Assembly: GCF_007747795.1 (NCBI RefSeq)
Contig: NZ_CP036275.1
Span: 6,378,001-6,442,000 of the forward strand
Direction: 5' to 3'
DNA length: 64,000 bases
Origin: Maioricimonas rarisocia
GTDB lineage: Bacteria; Planctomycetota; Planctomycetia; Planctomycetales; Planctomycetaceae
Below the pieces are notes generated by a model. The model was not told where the DNA came from, searched no databases, and saw only the letters and a list, made by a program, of their open reading frames with translations. Position numbers and translations under genes: made by a program. This document shows, piece after piece, positions 25,801 to 39,208 of this stretch; positions within the stretch are counted from its first letter, which is position 1; the number at the start of each line of letters is the position of its first letter.

Positions 25801-27249
25801 ATGCTGAACATCAACGCCGGTTCACTCACTTCGCTGCCGGGTGGCAGGTCGTCCCGCCGCACCGTTCTTCAGGCAGGAGGGGCCGGCCTCCTGGGGCTCT
25901 CGCTTCCCCGCGCGCTTGCCGCGGAGGAACTCGCCAGCGCAACGGGAGGACGCGCGAAGTCGGTGATTTTCCTGTTTCTGTTCGGCGGACCGAGCCAGCT
26001 CGAAACGTTCGACATGAAGCCTGATGCACCCGACACGATCCGGGGGCCGTTCCAGCCGATCACCTCGCGAACGCCGGGCCTGCGAATCTGCGAGCACCTG
26101 CCGAAAACCGCGAACGTCTCCGACCGGTTCTGTGTGATCCGGACGATGTCGCATACCTACAACGACCACAGCGGCGGCGGGCACTACATCCAGACCGGCC
26201 ACCGCTGGGATGTGCCGATCGGGGCCGGCTTTAACGCGACACCGCGGGACTGGCCGTCGATCGGTTCGGTCGTGGAGTATCTCGGCCAGCAGCGGTCGGG
26301 CGGCCACGCGGCGACGCTGCCCAGCTACATGGTGGTTCCCAACTTCCTCGGGCGGCTGCAGGAGTACAAGGTGCAGCTGCGTCGACCGGGAGAGTACGGC
26401 GGCTGGCTGGGCCGCGGCGTCGATCCCGTCACGACCGCCGTCGACAAACGGGATGCCGGCGACAATCCGTACTGGCGGGACATGACGGACGAGGAGCTGA
26501 CGTTTCAGATCCAGGGGCTGGCGTCCGGCCCGGGACTGACGGTCGAACGACTGCGGCGACAGCGGTCTCTGCTGGAAGCCTTCGACGACGCCCGGTCGCG
26601 GCTGGGTGACTCGACGACCCTCGACGTTTACGACCGATTCCAGCAACGGGCACTCGATCTGGTCTCGTCGGAACGGACCCGCACCGCACTCGACCTGCAG
26701 GCCGAGCCGGCTGCCCTCCGGGACCGATACGGCCGGCACCTGTTCGGGCAGTCGACGCTGATGGCCCGGCGTCTGATCGAAGCGGGAGTCCGCTTCGTCA
26801 CGGTGCATTATGACTGCGTCGACGGGTACAGCTGGGATTCACATCGCAACTCGAGCGACGTGCAGAAGCACCTGCTGCCGACGATGGACCAGGCTCTCTC
26901 GGCACTACTTGTCGATCTGGAGCAGCGGGGACTGCTCGACGAGACGCTCGTGGTCTGCATGGGAGAAATGGGCCGGACTCCCAAAGCGAACGCCAGTTGG
27001 GGACGAAACCACTGGAGCACGCTGTTCCCCGCGGTTCTCGCCGGTGCGGGAGTTCGAGGAGGCTCCGTCGTCGGAGAGACCGACAAGGATGCCGCGTATG
27101 CCGTGACGCCGCCGACATCCCCCGAAGACCTGGCCGCCACGATCTACCACGCGATGGGCATCGATCCGGAGCTGCGACTGCAGGAACCGGAAGGGCGCCC
27201 GGTTCACATTGTCGACGGCGGACGTCCGCTTCTGGAACTGTTCGGTTAG
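25801..27249 (+). CDS. DUF1501 Tat-exported protein (sulfatase-like fold)
   Basis: A 482-residue protein with a twin-arginine signal (SSRRTVLQAGGAGLLGL, about residues 17-33). The DUF1501 core follows: FLFGGPSQLETFDMKPDAP, MSHTYNDHSGGGHYIQTG, and the C-terminal CMGEMGRTPKAN and NHWSTLFPAV. The family is related to alkaline phosphatases/sulfatases and is strongly expanded in planctomycetes, often paired with DUF1549/DUF1553 cytochromes. No such partner is present here; instead a ceramidase-like gene precedes it. Function is unknown; periplasmic location is well supported. Confidence 0.9.
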   Translation: MLNINAGSLTSLPGGRSSRRTVLQAGGAGLLGLSLPRALAAEELASATGGRAKSVIFLFLFGGPSQLETFDMKPDAPDTIRGPFQPITSRTPGLRICEHLPKTANVSDRFCVIRTMSHTYNDHSGGGHYIQTGHRWDVPIGAGFNATPRDWPSIGSVVEYLGQQRSGGHAATLPSYMVVPNFLGRLQEYKVQLRRPGEYGGWLGRGVDPVTTAVDKRDAGDNPYWRDMTDEELTFQIQGLASGPGLTVERLRRQRSLLEAFDDARSRLGDSTTLDVYDRFQQRALDLVSSERTRTALDLQAEPAALRDRYGRHLFGQSTLMARRLIEAGVRFVTVHYDCVDGYSWDSHRNSSDVQKHLLPTMDQALSALLVDLEQRGLLDETLVVCMGEMGRTPKANASWGRNHWSTLFPAVLAGAGVRGGSVVGETDKDAAYAVTPPTSPEDLAATIYHAMGIDPELRLQEPEGRPVHIVDGGRPLLELFG

Positions 27250-27479
27250 AGCATCCGGCCCCAGAACTCTGCCGCATGTCGCAAGGCGAGACGGGCGGAA
27301 ACTGCGCGGCATCCCCCGTTCCTCGGGACCTTCGGCGTCAGCCGGCGACGGCAATTCAGGTCACGTAGACCATCTGCGAAGAAATGCTATAGAATGTGCG
27401 AAAGTGAATTGCTAATCTGCCGCCCCTTCGGCGTTCGTCTCGAACAGTTGAACCTCAGAGAAACCACGGAATCGAACGG

Positions 27480-27674
27480 ATGACCGGCTACACCGTCCAC
27501 ACCGGCACCTCGGAGAAATTCGCGTCCGGCTGGGACCGCATCTTTGGCGATTCGCCCGGCAAGGGATCGGGCAAGAAGAAGAAGGCTTCCGGCTCCACTT
27601 CGAAAAAGTCGGCCGGAGCAGCCAAACGCGCAGCGACTAAAGCGTCGAAAAAGAAGAAGACGAAGAAGAAGTAA
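27480..27674 (+). CDS. Small basic Lys-rich protein
   Basis: A 64-residue protein. The first 25 residues are conserved-looking and uncharged (YTVHTGTSEKFASGWDRIFG); the rest is almost entirely Lys, Ala, Ser and Gly and ends in poly-Lys. This composition resembles bacterial histone H1-like tails, so nucleic-acid binding is plausible but unproven. I believe similar short proteins occur in other planctomycetes. It precedes a small acidic protein on the same strand by 129 bases. Confidence 0.75.
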   Translation: MTGYTVHTGTSEKFASGWDRIFGDSPGKGSGKKKKASGSTSKKSAGAAKRAATKASKKKKTKKK

Positions 27675-27803
27675 CGGCCGACCCACCCGCTCCAGGCGGT
27701 TGCCGGCCTGACGCTCTCACTCATCCATACCGTTAACTCACCGCCACTGTTCACCCGTTGGCGCAGGACGCGCCGCGGCGTCCCGTCTGCAAGGAGGCAC
27801 AAG

Positions 27804-28022
27804 ATGTCTGACGATCTGCGTTTGAACCCTTCGGATCTGTCCGGCGACGATTTCGAAGAGATCTCCAGCGAAGAAGTGGACCGGGTTGTCGAGGCCCTGG
27901 AATCCCTGATGGCCAGCGTCGACAGTGAGAACATCCGCGCTGTCCTCGAGGATGCCACCAATAACGTCTACTACCTCGTCTACGAAGACGAGACTGAGGG
28001 GACGCACGAAGAAGCGGCCTGA
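27804..28022 (+). CDS. Small acidic protein
   Basis: A 72-residue protein rich in Asp and Glu, with no Cys, signal or membrane segment. GAGG lies eight or so bases before ATG 27804 (AAGGAGGCACAAG), a strong ribosome site. The core ESLMASVDSENIRAVLEDAT is probably helical. It is followed within 30 bases by a strong terminator. I do not recognise a named family. Its charge is opposite to that of the basic protein upstream. Confidence 0.75.
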   Translation: MSDDLRLNPSDLSGDDFEEISSEEVDRVVEALESLMASVDSENIRAVLEDATNNVYYLVYEDETEGTHEEAA

Positions 28023-28051
28023 ACCGCCCCCTCCGTCGACAGAAGAACCAC

Positions 28052-28092
28052 ACCTTTCACGCAACCTGTTTGCGTGAAAGGTTTTTTGTTTT
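28052..28092 (+). terminator. Rho-independent terminator
   Basis: A perfect 13-bp stem, ACCTTTCACGCAA (28052-28064) with TTGCGTGAAAGGT (28070-28082), a 5-base loop and a T-rich tail. It ends the acidic-protein transcript and insulates the LysR gene. Confidence 0.9.
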
Positions 28093-28153
28093 CCAGGCGG
28101 ACCAGATTTCCCACGAAATGGAACGCTTGACGGCGCGCCGGACGCTCCGTACA

Positions 28154-28168
28154 CTTCGAATCACGAAG
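28154..28168 (+). promoter_or_regulatory. Candidate LysR operator (T-N11-A dyad)
   Basis: CTTCG-AATCA-CGAAG is a perfect 5-bp dyad containing TTCG...CGAA with the T-N11-A spacing bound by LysR-type regulators. It lies 49 bases before the start of the LysR gene, fitting autoregulation. This is inference from pattern and place only. Confidence 0.4.
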
Positions 28169-28217
28169 CTCAATACTTCTCTGGACAGCTCATCACTTTT
28201 GCGAATACCGCCTGGCC

Positions 28218-29147
28218 ATGCACCTGCGGACCGTCGAAATCTTCTGCGACATCGTTACGCACCGCAGCTTTTCCAAGGCTGCGGAGGCGCGGAAGATCTC
28301 GCAGCCGGCGGCCAGTCAGGCGATTCAGCACCTGGAAGAACGGCTGGGCGTTTCGCTGATCGACCGCTCCAAGCGACCGCTCGAACTCACCCCCGCCGGC
28401 CAGGTCTATTTCGAAGGGTGCCGGAATCTGCTCGACGAGTACCGCGAGATCGAAGATCGCGTGCTCTCGCTGCAGGGGAAGGTGACCGGTCGGGTCCGCG
28501 TCGCAGCGATCTATTCGGTGGGTCTGCTGCAGATGGCAGCCTACGTGCATCGTTTCGAGCAGACCTATCCGGACGTGGATCTGCAGCTCGACTACCTGCA
28601 CCCGGACGAGGTGTACGCCGGCATCCGCCGCGACGAAGCCGACCTGGGCATTGTTTCGTTTCCGCGTGACGGCGGGGACGTTGCCTGTATCCCATGGCAG
28701 GATCAGGAGATGGGGCTGGTTGTCCCGCCCGGGCACCGGTTGGCGGACGAGGAGCAGGTCGACCTGGGCGAGATTGACGGCGAACCGTTTGTCGGATTCA
28801 CGACCGATCTGATCATCCGTCGCGAAACGGATCGGCTCTTGAAGCGACACCGGGTATCTGTCAAAGTCGTACATCAGTTTGATAACGTCGAGAACATCAA
28901 ACGCGCGGTGGAGATCGGTGCGGGCATTTCGATTCTGCCCCTGCCCACCGCACGACGCGAATCACAGGCGGGCACCATCAGGGCCCTGTCCTTGAGAGAC
29001 GTTGAGTTCAAGCGGCCTCTGGGAATCATCCACAGGCGTCAAAAGCATCTGTTGACCGCGGCCGAGAAGTTCGTCGAAGTGCTGCATGAGGAACTCGGCC
29101 TCGATCACCCGCACACTACCCTCGTGCCAGTAGAGCACGGAGTCTGA
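28218..29147 (+). CDS. LysR-family transcriptional regulator
   Basis: A 309-residue regulator. Residues 1-60 form the winged helix-turn-helix (FCDIVTHRSFSKAAEARKIS, then SQAIQHLEERLG), followed by the linker helix and a periplasmic-binding-like effector domain (about 90-295; RVRVAAIYSVGLLQM, DLGIVSFPRDG, GAGISILPLP). It lies upstream of and codirectional with gltB (219-base gap). In Bacillus subtilis the LysR protein GltC controls glutamate synthase genes, so a similar role is possible. The gene order differs (GltC is divergent), so this is only a hypothesis. Confidence 0.9.
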   Translation: MHLRTVEIFCDIVTHRSFSKAAEARKISQPAASQAIQHLEERLGVSLIDRSKRPLELTPAGQVYFEGCRNLLDEYREIEDRVLSLQGKVTGRVRVAAIYSVGLLQMAAYVHRFEQTYPDVDLQLDYLHPDEVYAGIRRDEADLGIVSFPRDGGDVACIPWQDQEMGLVVPPGHRLADEEQVDLGEIDGEPFVGFTTDLIIRRETDRLLKRHRVSVKVVHQFDNVENIKRAVEIGAGISILPLPTARRESQAGTIRALSLRDVEFKRPLGIIHRRQKHLLTAAEKFVEVLHEELGLDHPHTTLVPVEHGV

Positions 29148-29366
29148 CGGGACCGCACGAAGCGGCTCGTAGTTTTTCGCTCAGCGGACGGTGCGCCCTC
29201 CGTGCCGAGCGATGCCGGTCAAACGGGTCCGGCCCCCGGCGACAAGGACTGTCGCAATCAGTCAAAGGAGAGTGCGCTCATCGCGTGCCCGCACGGTCCA
29301 GAACCGGTCGACCTCTCCGGCGAGTCCACGTGTTTTTGGGAAGCTGACACAGCGGAACGTCAAGTT

Positions 29367-34007
<4,641 letters not shown>

Positions 34008-34304
34008 AAGTCAGGGGCAGATCGGGGAGTTCTCACGCCGGCGTTGCTGTCGGCTCCGAGGAGGCTCCCCGCCCGCCCCGAGTGGTCGACCCGTCGATCG
34101 CCGCCATCATCGCTGTCGCAGCCAGGTTCCCGATGGTCACACGCTGCGATTCGTCCGAACCATACTCAGGAGCGTACCGAGCCCGTCGTCCCGGTCATGC
34201 CGGGCCCCAGCAGTCGCCGCCAGCGGGAACCGATTCCCCTTCAGCAACGCAGCGACTCGAGCAGCACGGCTCTTCGTACTCACCCCGCGACCAAGAACAG
34301 ACCC

Positions 34305-35822
<1,518 letters not shown>

Positions 35823-35908
35823 GCAGCCCGGCAACGCGGACGGCACTGCAGAAACGCGGACTCACGTGACGCCACCAGCGACTGGGGACACTGCGACACC
35901 AGCCCGCC

Positions 35909-36862
35909 ATGATGCAACCTCCCTACCTGATCGCGCTCGGCCAGCGGCTCACCGAAAGTCTCACCGGACTCGATGCCGATCGACGACAGCGTCACCGCGA
36001 CTTCATCGGCCGGTTCCGCCAGCCGGACGGAGGCTACGCCGGCCGGGAAGGGGACTCGGACCTCTACTACACCAGCTTCGCCGTCCGATCACTGGCGGTG
36101 CTGGGTGGTGTCGACGAGTCCGAACTGCCGCTGCTGACAGCCTATCTTCGCGGACACGACTGGCAGCGGTTGGGCGTCATCGACCTGATGAACTGGCTCT
36201 CGCTTGCGCTGGCCGTGCAGACGTTCGGCGGAGAAGACCTGCTGGCCGACGCCGGATCTGACTGGCAGGATCGCATCTCCACCCAGCTCGAGAGCGTTCG
36301 GACGTCCGATGGCGGCTACGCCAAGAGTCCCGAGGGAGCATCCGGCAGCACGTACCACACGTTTCTCGTCCTGCTCGCCTACGAGCTGATCGGTCGCACG
36401 CCTCCCAGGCCCAACGATCTGATTCAGTTCCTGTATGATCGCCAGCGGGACGACGGTGGCTTCGTCGAAATCGGCCCGATGAAGAGAAGCGGCACAAATC
36501 CGACCGCCGCCGCATCGGCAACGCTGCAGCGGCTGGGGGGAATGGACGAGGACCTGCAGGCGGACATCTGCGGCTTTCTCGGCGACGTCTACAGCATGGA
36601 AGGGGGCTTTCAGGCAAACAGCCGCATCCCCTTCGCCGACGGCCTGTCGACATTCACCGCGCTGCTGACCGCGCTGGACATCGGCTGCCCGCATCTGGTG
36701 GACCGGCAGAGGCTGGAGCACTTTGTCGGCGACGTTCTGGAACGACCGGACGGCGGATTCCGGGCGGCCGGCTGGGACGACGCTGCCGACGTGGAGTACT
36801 CCTTCTACGGCCTGGGCCTGCTGGCCCTGCTGAACGAGCTTCCCGCCTCGCCTGCTGACTGA
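35909..36862 (+). CDS. Terpenoid-cyclase-like alpha/alpha-toroid protein (prenyltransferase beta-subunit type)
   Basis: A 317-residue protein made of tandem helical-hairpin repeats with the QDGGF/Y-like signature of squalene cyclases and prenyltransferase beta subunits: RQPDGGYAGREG, RTSDGGYAKSPEG, RQRDDGGFVEIG, EGGFQANSR and RPDGGFRAAGWDD. There is no signal peptide, so it is cytoplasmic. It resembles geranylgeranyltransferase type II beta but lacks an obvious alpha partner, and I cannot place all zinc ligands. Proteins of this kind in bacteria are mostly uncharacterised. It follows gltD by 86 bases. Confidence 0.78.
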   Translation: MMQPPYLIALGQRLTESLTGLDADRRQRHRDFIGRFRQPDGGYAGREGDSDLYYTSFAVRSLAVLGGVDESELPLLTAYLRGHDWQRLGVIDLMNWLSLALAVQTFGGEDLLADAGSDWQDRISTQLESVRTSDGGYAKSPEGASGSTYHTFLVLLAYELIGRTPPRPNDLIQFLYDRQRDDGGFVEIGPMKRSGTNPTAAASATLQRLGGMDEDLQADICGFLGDVYSMEGGFQANSRIPFADGLSTFTALLTALDIGCPHLVDRQRLEHFVGDVLERPDGGFRAAGWDDAADVEYSFYGLGLLALLNELPASPAD

Positions 36863-36870
36863 CGCCGAAC

Positions 36871-36894
36871 GCCCACCGGCTGCGTCCGGTGGGC
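36871..36894. repeat. 24-base palindrome, copy 1
   Basis: Arms GCCCACCGG and CCGGTGGGC with loop CTGCGT. It lies 8 bases after the stop of the toroid protein gene and may act in transcript ending, though no T-run follows. Confidence 0.7.
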
Positions 36895-37186
36895 CGCGGC
36901 CTGCTCCGAACTTAACTTCTGGCATGGGGTTGATGCGCCGCCTGGGGGCGTGGCCAGCAAGGCTTGAGGGGTGAGTATCGAGAAGTAGCGGGTTGGGTCA
37001 CGACACACCTGGTGAGGTCAGGGCATAGGTACCGCCTTCAGTTCAGGACATGGGCGGCTGGCAGTCGGAGCGAAGCGACGCCCCCAGCCGATTGGAACAG
37101 ATGGTCACCCCGATTGGGTGGCCGTGGCTGGAGCGAGCAACACGAGCGAAGCCACGGAAGTAGCGTTCGAACGCATGCGTCAGGCA

Positions 37187-37206
37187 GACAGGAATGTCCG
37201 CCCCAC
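37187..37206 (+). repeat. Dispersed repeat word GACAGGAATGTCCGCCCCAC
   Basis: Related to the ends of the 66-base repeats at 15545-15564 and 15832-15851 and, inverted, to 46143-46157. Confidence 0.6.
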
Positions 37207-37243
37207 CTGGCTGCCGGGGTGAATGCCGCACCTTCAAAGGGCT

Positions 37244-37263
37244 GGCTCACAGAGCCGTGGCAC
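37244..37263 (+). repeat. Dispersed repeat with GGCTC/GAGCC hairpin
   Basis: GGCTCACAGAGCCGTGGCAC matches the reverse complement of 46065-46084 with two mismatches. Confidence 0.55.
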
Positions 37264-37351
37264 GCGGCGAGTGTCCCGATCCGGACGGTGCCAGATTGAT
37301 CATGTCGGTGTTCGTCAGGCGATGCCTGACCTACCGCCGGCTGATCCGTAA

Positions 37352-37375
37352 GCCCACCGGCCGCGTCCGGTGGGC
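37352..37375. repeat. 24-base palindrome, copy 2
   Basis: The same arms as 36871-36894 with loop CCGCGT, one base different. The pair brackets the repeat-rich gap. Confidence 0.7.
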
Positions 37376-37383
37376 AGGTGGCA

Positions 37384-37409
37384 ATACCAGCACGAAGCGC
37401 CAGCGAGTG
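37384..37409 (-). repeat. Dispersed repeat word, inverted copy
   Basis: Contains the reverse complement of the 18-base word at 15757-15774. Read on the minus strand, the 26 bases match 46091-46116 at 21 positions. Confidence 0.6.
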
Positions 37410-37456
37410 CATCTGCAATCTCGCTACTGGCACACATCACGCCGCCCGGCGCCACG

Positions 37457-37669
37457 CTACTGCAGTTCCGAACCGCAGTGCCGGCATTTGCGACCGGGGG
37501 CTGTTTCCCGGCCGCAATGCCAGCAGGTGAGCGGTGCCGGCGGATCGCCAAGCTGCAGCAACGAGTCCAGTCCGAGCGTCCCGGCAAAGATGTAGAGGAT
37601 GGCCAGTAGTCCCACCCCTGCGATTGCGAGAATCGGAAGCAGGGCCAACAGGAACCACCAGCCGGTCAT
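37457..37669 (-). CDS. Membrane-anchored zinc-ribbon protein
   Basis: A 70-residue protein. Residues 4-30 form one membrane helix (WWFLLALLPILAIAGVGLL), and the C-terminus is a four-Cys zinc ribbon (CWHCGRETAPGRKCRHCG). The start lies 24 bases after the stop of the upstream secreted toroid protein gene, so it is probably in the same transcript. The function is not recognisable; such ribbons usually bind nucleic acid or protein partners. Confidence 0.75.
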   Translation of the reverse strand: MTGWWFLLALLPILAIAGVGLLAILYIFAGTLGLDSLLQLGDPPAPLTCWHCGRETAPGRKCRHCGSELQ

Positions 37670-37693
37670 CGGACTGAGCCTGCAAGAGGACTG

Positions 37694-38830
37694 TTATCGG
37701 GTCGACTCGGGCGGGTCGCAATACGCCAGTGCCAACAGGGCGTAGGCGGTCACGAGGTTCGGATCCCCTTCGTACCAGCGGTCGGTCGGGTTCACCCAGC
37801 TGCCGTTGTCCTGCTGCGTCGACACCAGCCGGTCGGTCAGTTCGGCTCGCCAGTCGTGCCGCGTGCCATCTTCGTCGACGAGCACATCTTCACCCAGGAC
37901 CGACAGCGTTTTGGCAAAAGTGTGGTAGTAGTAGAACAGCCCCTGCTGCCCCATGCCGGGGTTTTCTTCGAGCGTGTAGTGGCGGCCGATCCATTCCCGT
38001 GCGGCCTGCACCCGCTCGTCGTCCTCGGTGAGCCCTGCGTAGATCATGCTCTTGAGGCCGGCGTACGTCATGCTCGCGTAGGACCGCAGCCCGCCGTCCG
38101 GGTTGGTTCCCGCCTGCGAGGTGCCGCCGGCGGCCGGCGTGTAGTAGAACCCGCCGTCGTCGATCTTCGAAGCGAACGGCGTGGTGTTGTGTTCGCTTTC
38201 GAGGTTCTGGCACCGCGACACGAAGATCAGGGCCTTCTGCATGGCGGGATCGTCTTTCCCGACGCCGGCGGACTGCAGTGCTTCCATGAAGAACTGCGTA
38301 TTCGACAGGTCGGGCCGCTGATGCCGGCCGTAGCCCGCGCCCCCGTACGCCGGGTCGCTGGGATCGATGTCCTCGGTTTCATCCCACTGGAGGCCGCGGA
38401 GAAACCCGATCGCCTTGCGGATGCGGTCGTCGTAGCGGCCGTCGGCATTGGCAGCCTGCAGCGCCATCACGGCAATGGCCGTCTCGTAGTTGCGGTGACG
38501 GGACTCTTCGTAGTACAGCCCGCCGTCCTCCTTCGCCAGTCCCTCGAGAAAGGCCAGGCCCTTCGCGACGGTCGGATCGTCCACCGAAACGCCGCTCTTG
38601 AGCAGGGAAACCGTGGCCAGTGCGGTGATTCCGGGGACGGTCGGCGTTGTCCAGCTGCCGTCGTCCGCCTGGGTCGTCCGCAGAAAATCGACCGCCTGCG
38701 AGCGGGACTGCTTCAGGGTTGCCGCATCGGGGCCAGCGGCGTGCAGCGTCGCCGGGGCGACCAGGATGACGGCCATCAGCGAACCCGCCAGAACAACTCG
38801 CCACCGATGAATCCAGTGTGCGGAATTCAT
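37694..38830 (-). CDS. Secreted terpenoid-cyclase-like alpha/alpha-toroid protein
   Basis: A 378-residue protein with a signal peptide ([22 protein letters not shown]). The mature chain is built from squalene-cyclase/prenyltransferase-type repeats: [47 protein letters not shown] and [14 protein letters not shown] 38830 has GAGGAGG seven bases upstream and is preferred to GTG 38836. A periplasmic location makes prenyl transfer unlikely, so a structural or binding role is more probable. It faces the cytoplasmic toroid gene at 35909 across the repeat-rich gap. Confidence 0.82.
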   Translation of the reverse strand: MNSAHWIHRWRVVLAGSLMAVILVAPATLHAAGPDAATLKQSRSQAVDFLRTTQADDGSWTTPTVPGITALATVSLLKSGVSVDDPTVAKGLAFLEGLAKEDGGLYYEESRHRNYETAIAVMALQAANADGRYDDRIRKAIGFLRGLQWDETEDIDPSDPAYGGAGYGRHQRPDLSNTQFFMEALQSAGVGKDDPAMQKALIFVSRCQNLESEHNTTPFASKIDDGGFYYTPAAGGTSQAGTNPDGGLRSYASMTYAGLKSMIYAGLTEDDERVQAAREWIGRHYTLEENPGMGQQGLFYYYHTFAKTLSVLGEDVLVDEDGTRHDWRAELTDRLVSTQQDNGSWVNPTDRWYEGDPNLVTAYALLALAYCDPPESTR

Positions 38831-39208
38831 CCTCACTCCTCCTCATGCATGATGCAGTTGCCGCAGATGCGCACGACATCTCCGGCGGCAGTGTGGATGC
38901 CGTCCGCCTCCCCTGGCCCGACCTTCCGCGGTCGCGACGCTCGTCCGGCACAAATCTCGCTTGATTATACGGCGCGGCCGGGGGTTACGAAAAGCGGCCC
39001 CCTCAGGACCGGCACCAGGGAAGTCACGCCCCACTCGCCCGAAACCGCCTGTTCCCCCGGCACCACTGCTCGAAAACGCTCTTGACCGTTTGAGAGCCTG
39101 CGTCGTATCTTCCCGCCCCCTTCCAGCACTCTCTCTCCGTATCTCACAACTCCACCTCATTCGAATGCGATCGATTCCCGTCGGTCTGCAGTCGAGGAGT
39201 GTCCCTCG
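38831..39208. other. Intergenic region between divergent genes
   Basis: These 378 bases upstream of the secreted toroid gene and the FlgI-like gene contain one candidate promoter (39082-39111). No gene was seen. Confidence 0.45.
39082..39111 (+). promoter_or_regulatory. Candidate sigma-70 promoter for the FlgI-like lipoprotein gene
   Basis: TTGACC (39082-39087), an 18-base spacer, then TATCTT (39106-39111). The -35 is strong and the -10 weak. It lies about 100 bases before ATG 39209. Confidence 0.35.

Larger units (their letters stand above)
36863..37456. other. Repeat-rich intergenic region
   Basis: These 594 bases hold no credible gene. They contain two near-identical 24-base palindromes and three other words shared with the gaps at 15.5-15.9 kb and 46.0-46.2 kb, listed separately. 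The region separates two convergent units. Confidence 0.6.

Noticed and set aside
29202-29366. A longer GltB start at GTG 29202
   Set aside because: It adds 55 residues without family likeness before the propeptide and catalytic Cys.
34008-34304. An N-terminal extension of GltD from ATG 34044
   Set aside because: The extra 87 residues are low in order and Ser/Arg/Pro-rich; the family start matches ATG 34305.
37150-37210. A tRNA-like T-loop (GTTCGAAC)
   Set aside because: No acceptor or anticodon stem can be drawn around it; it is part of the repeat-rich gap.
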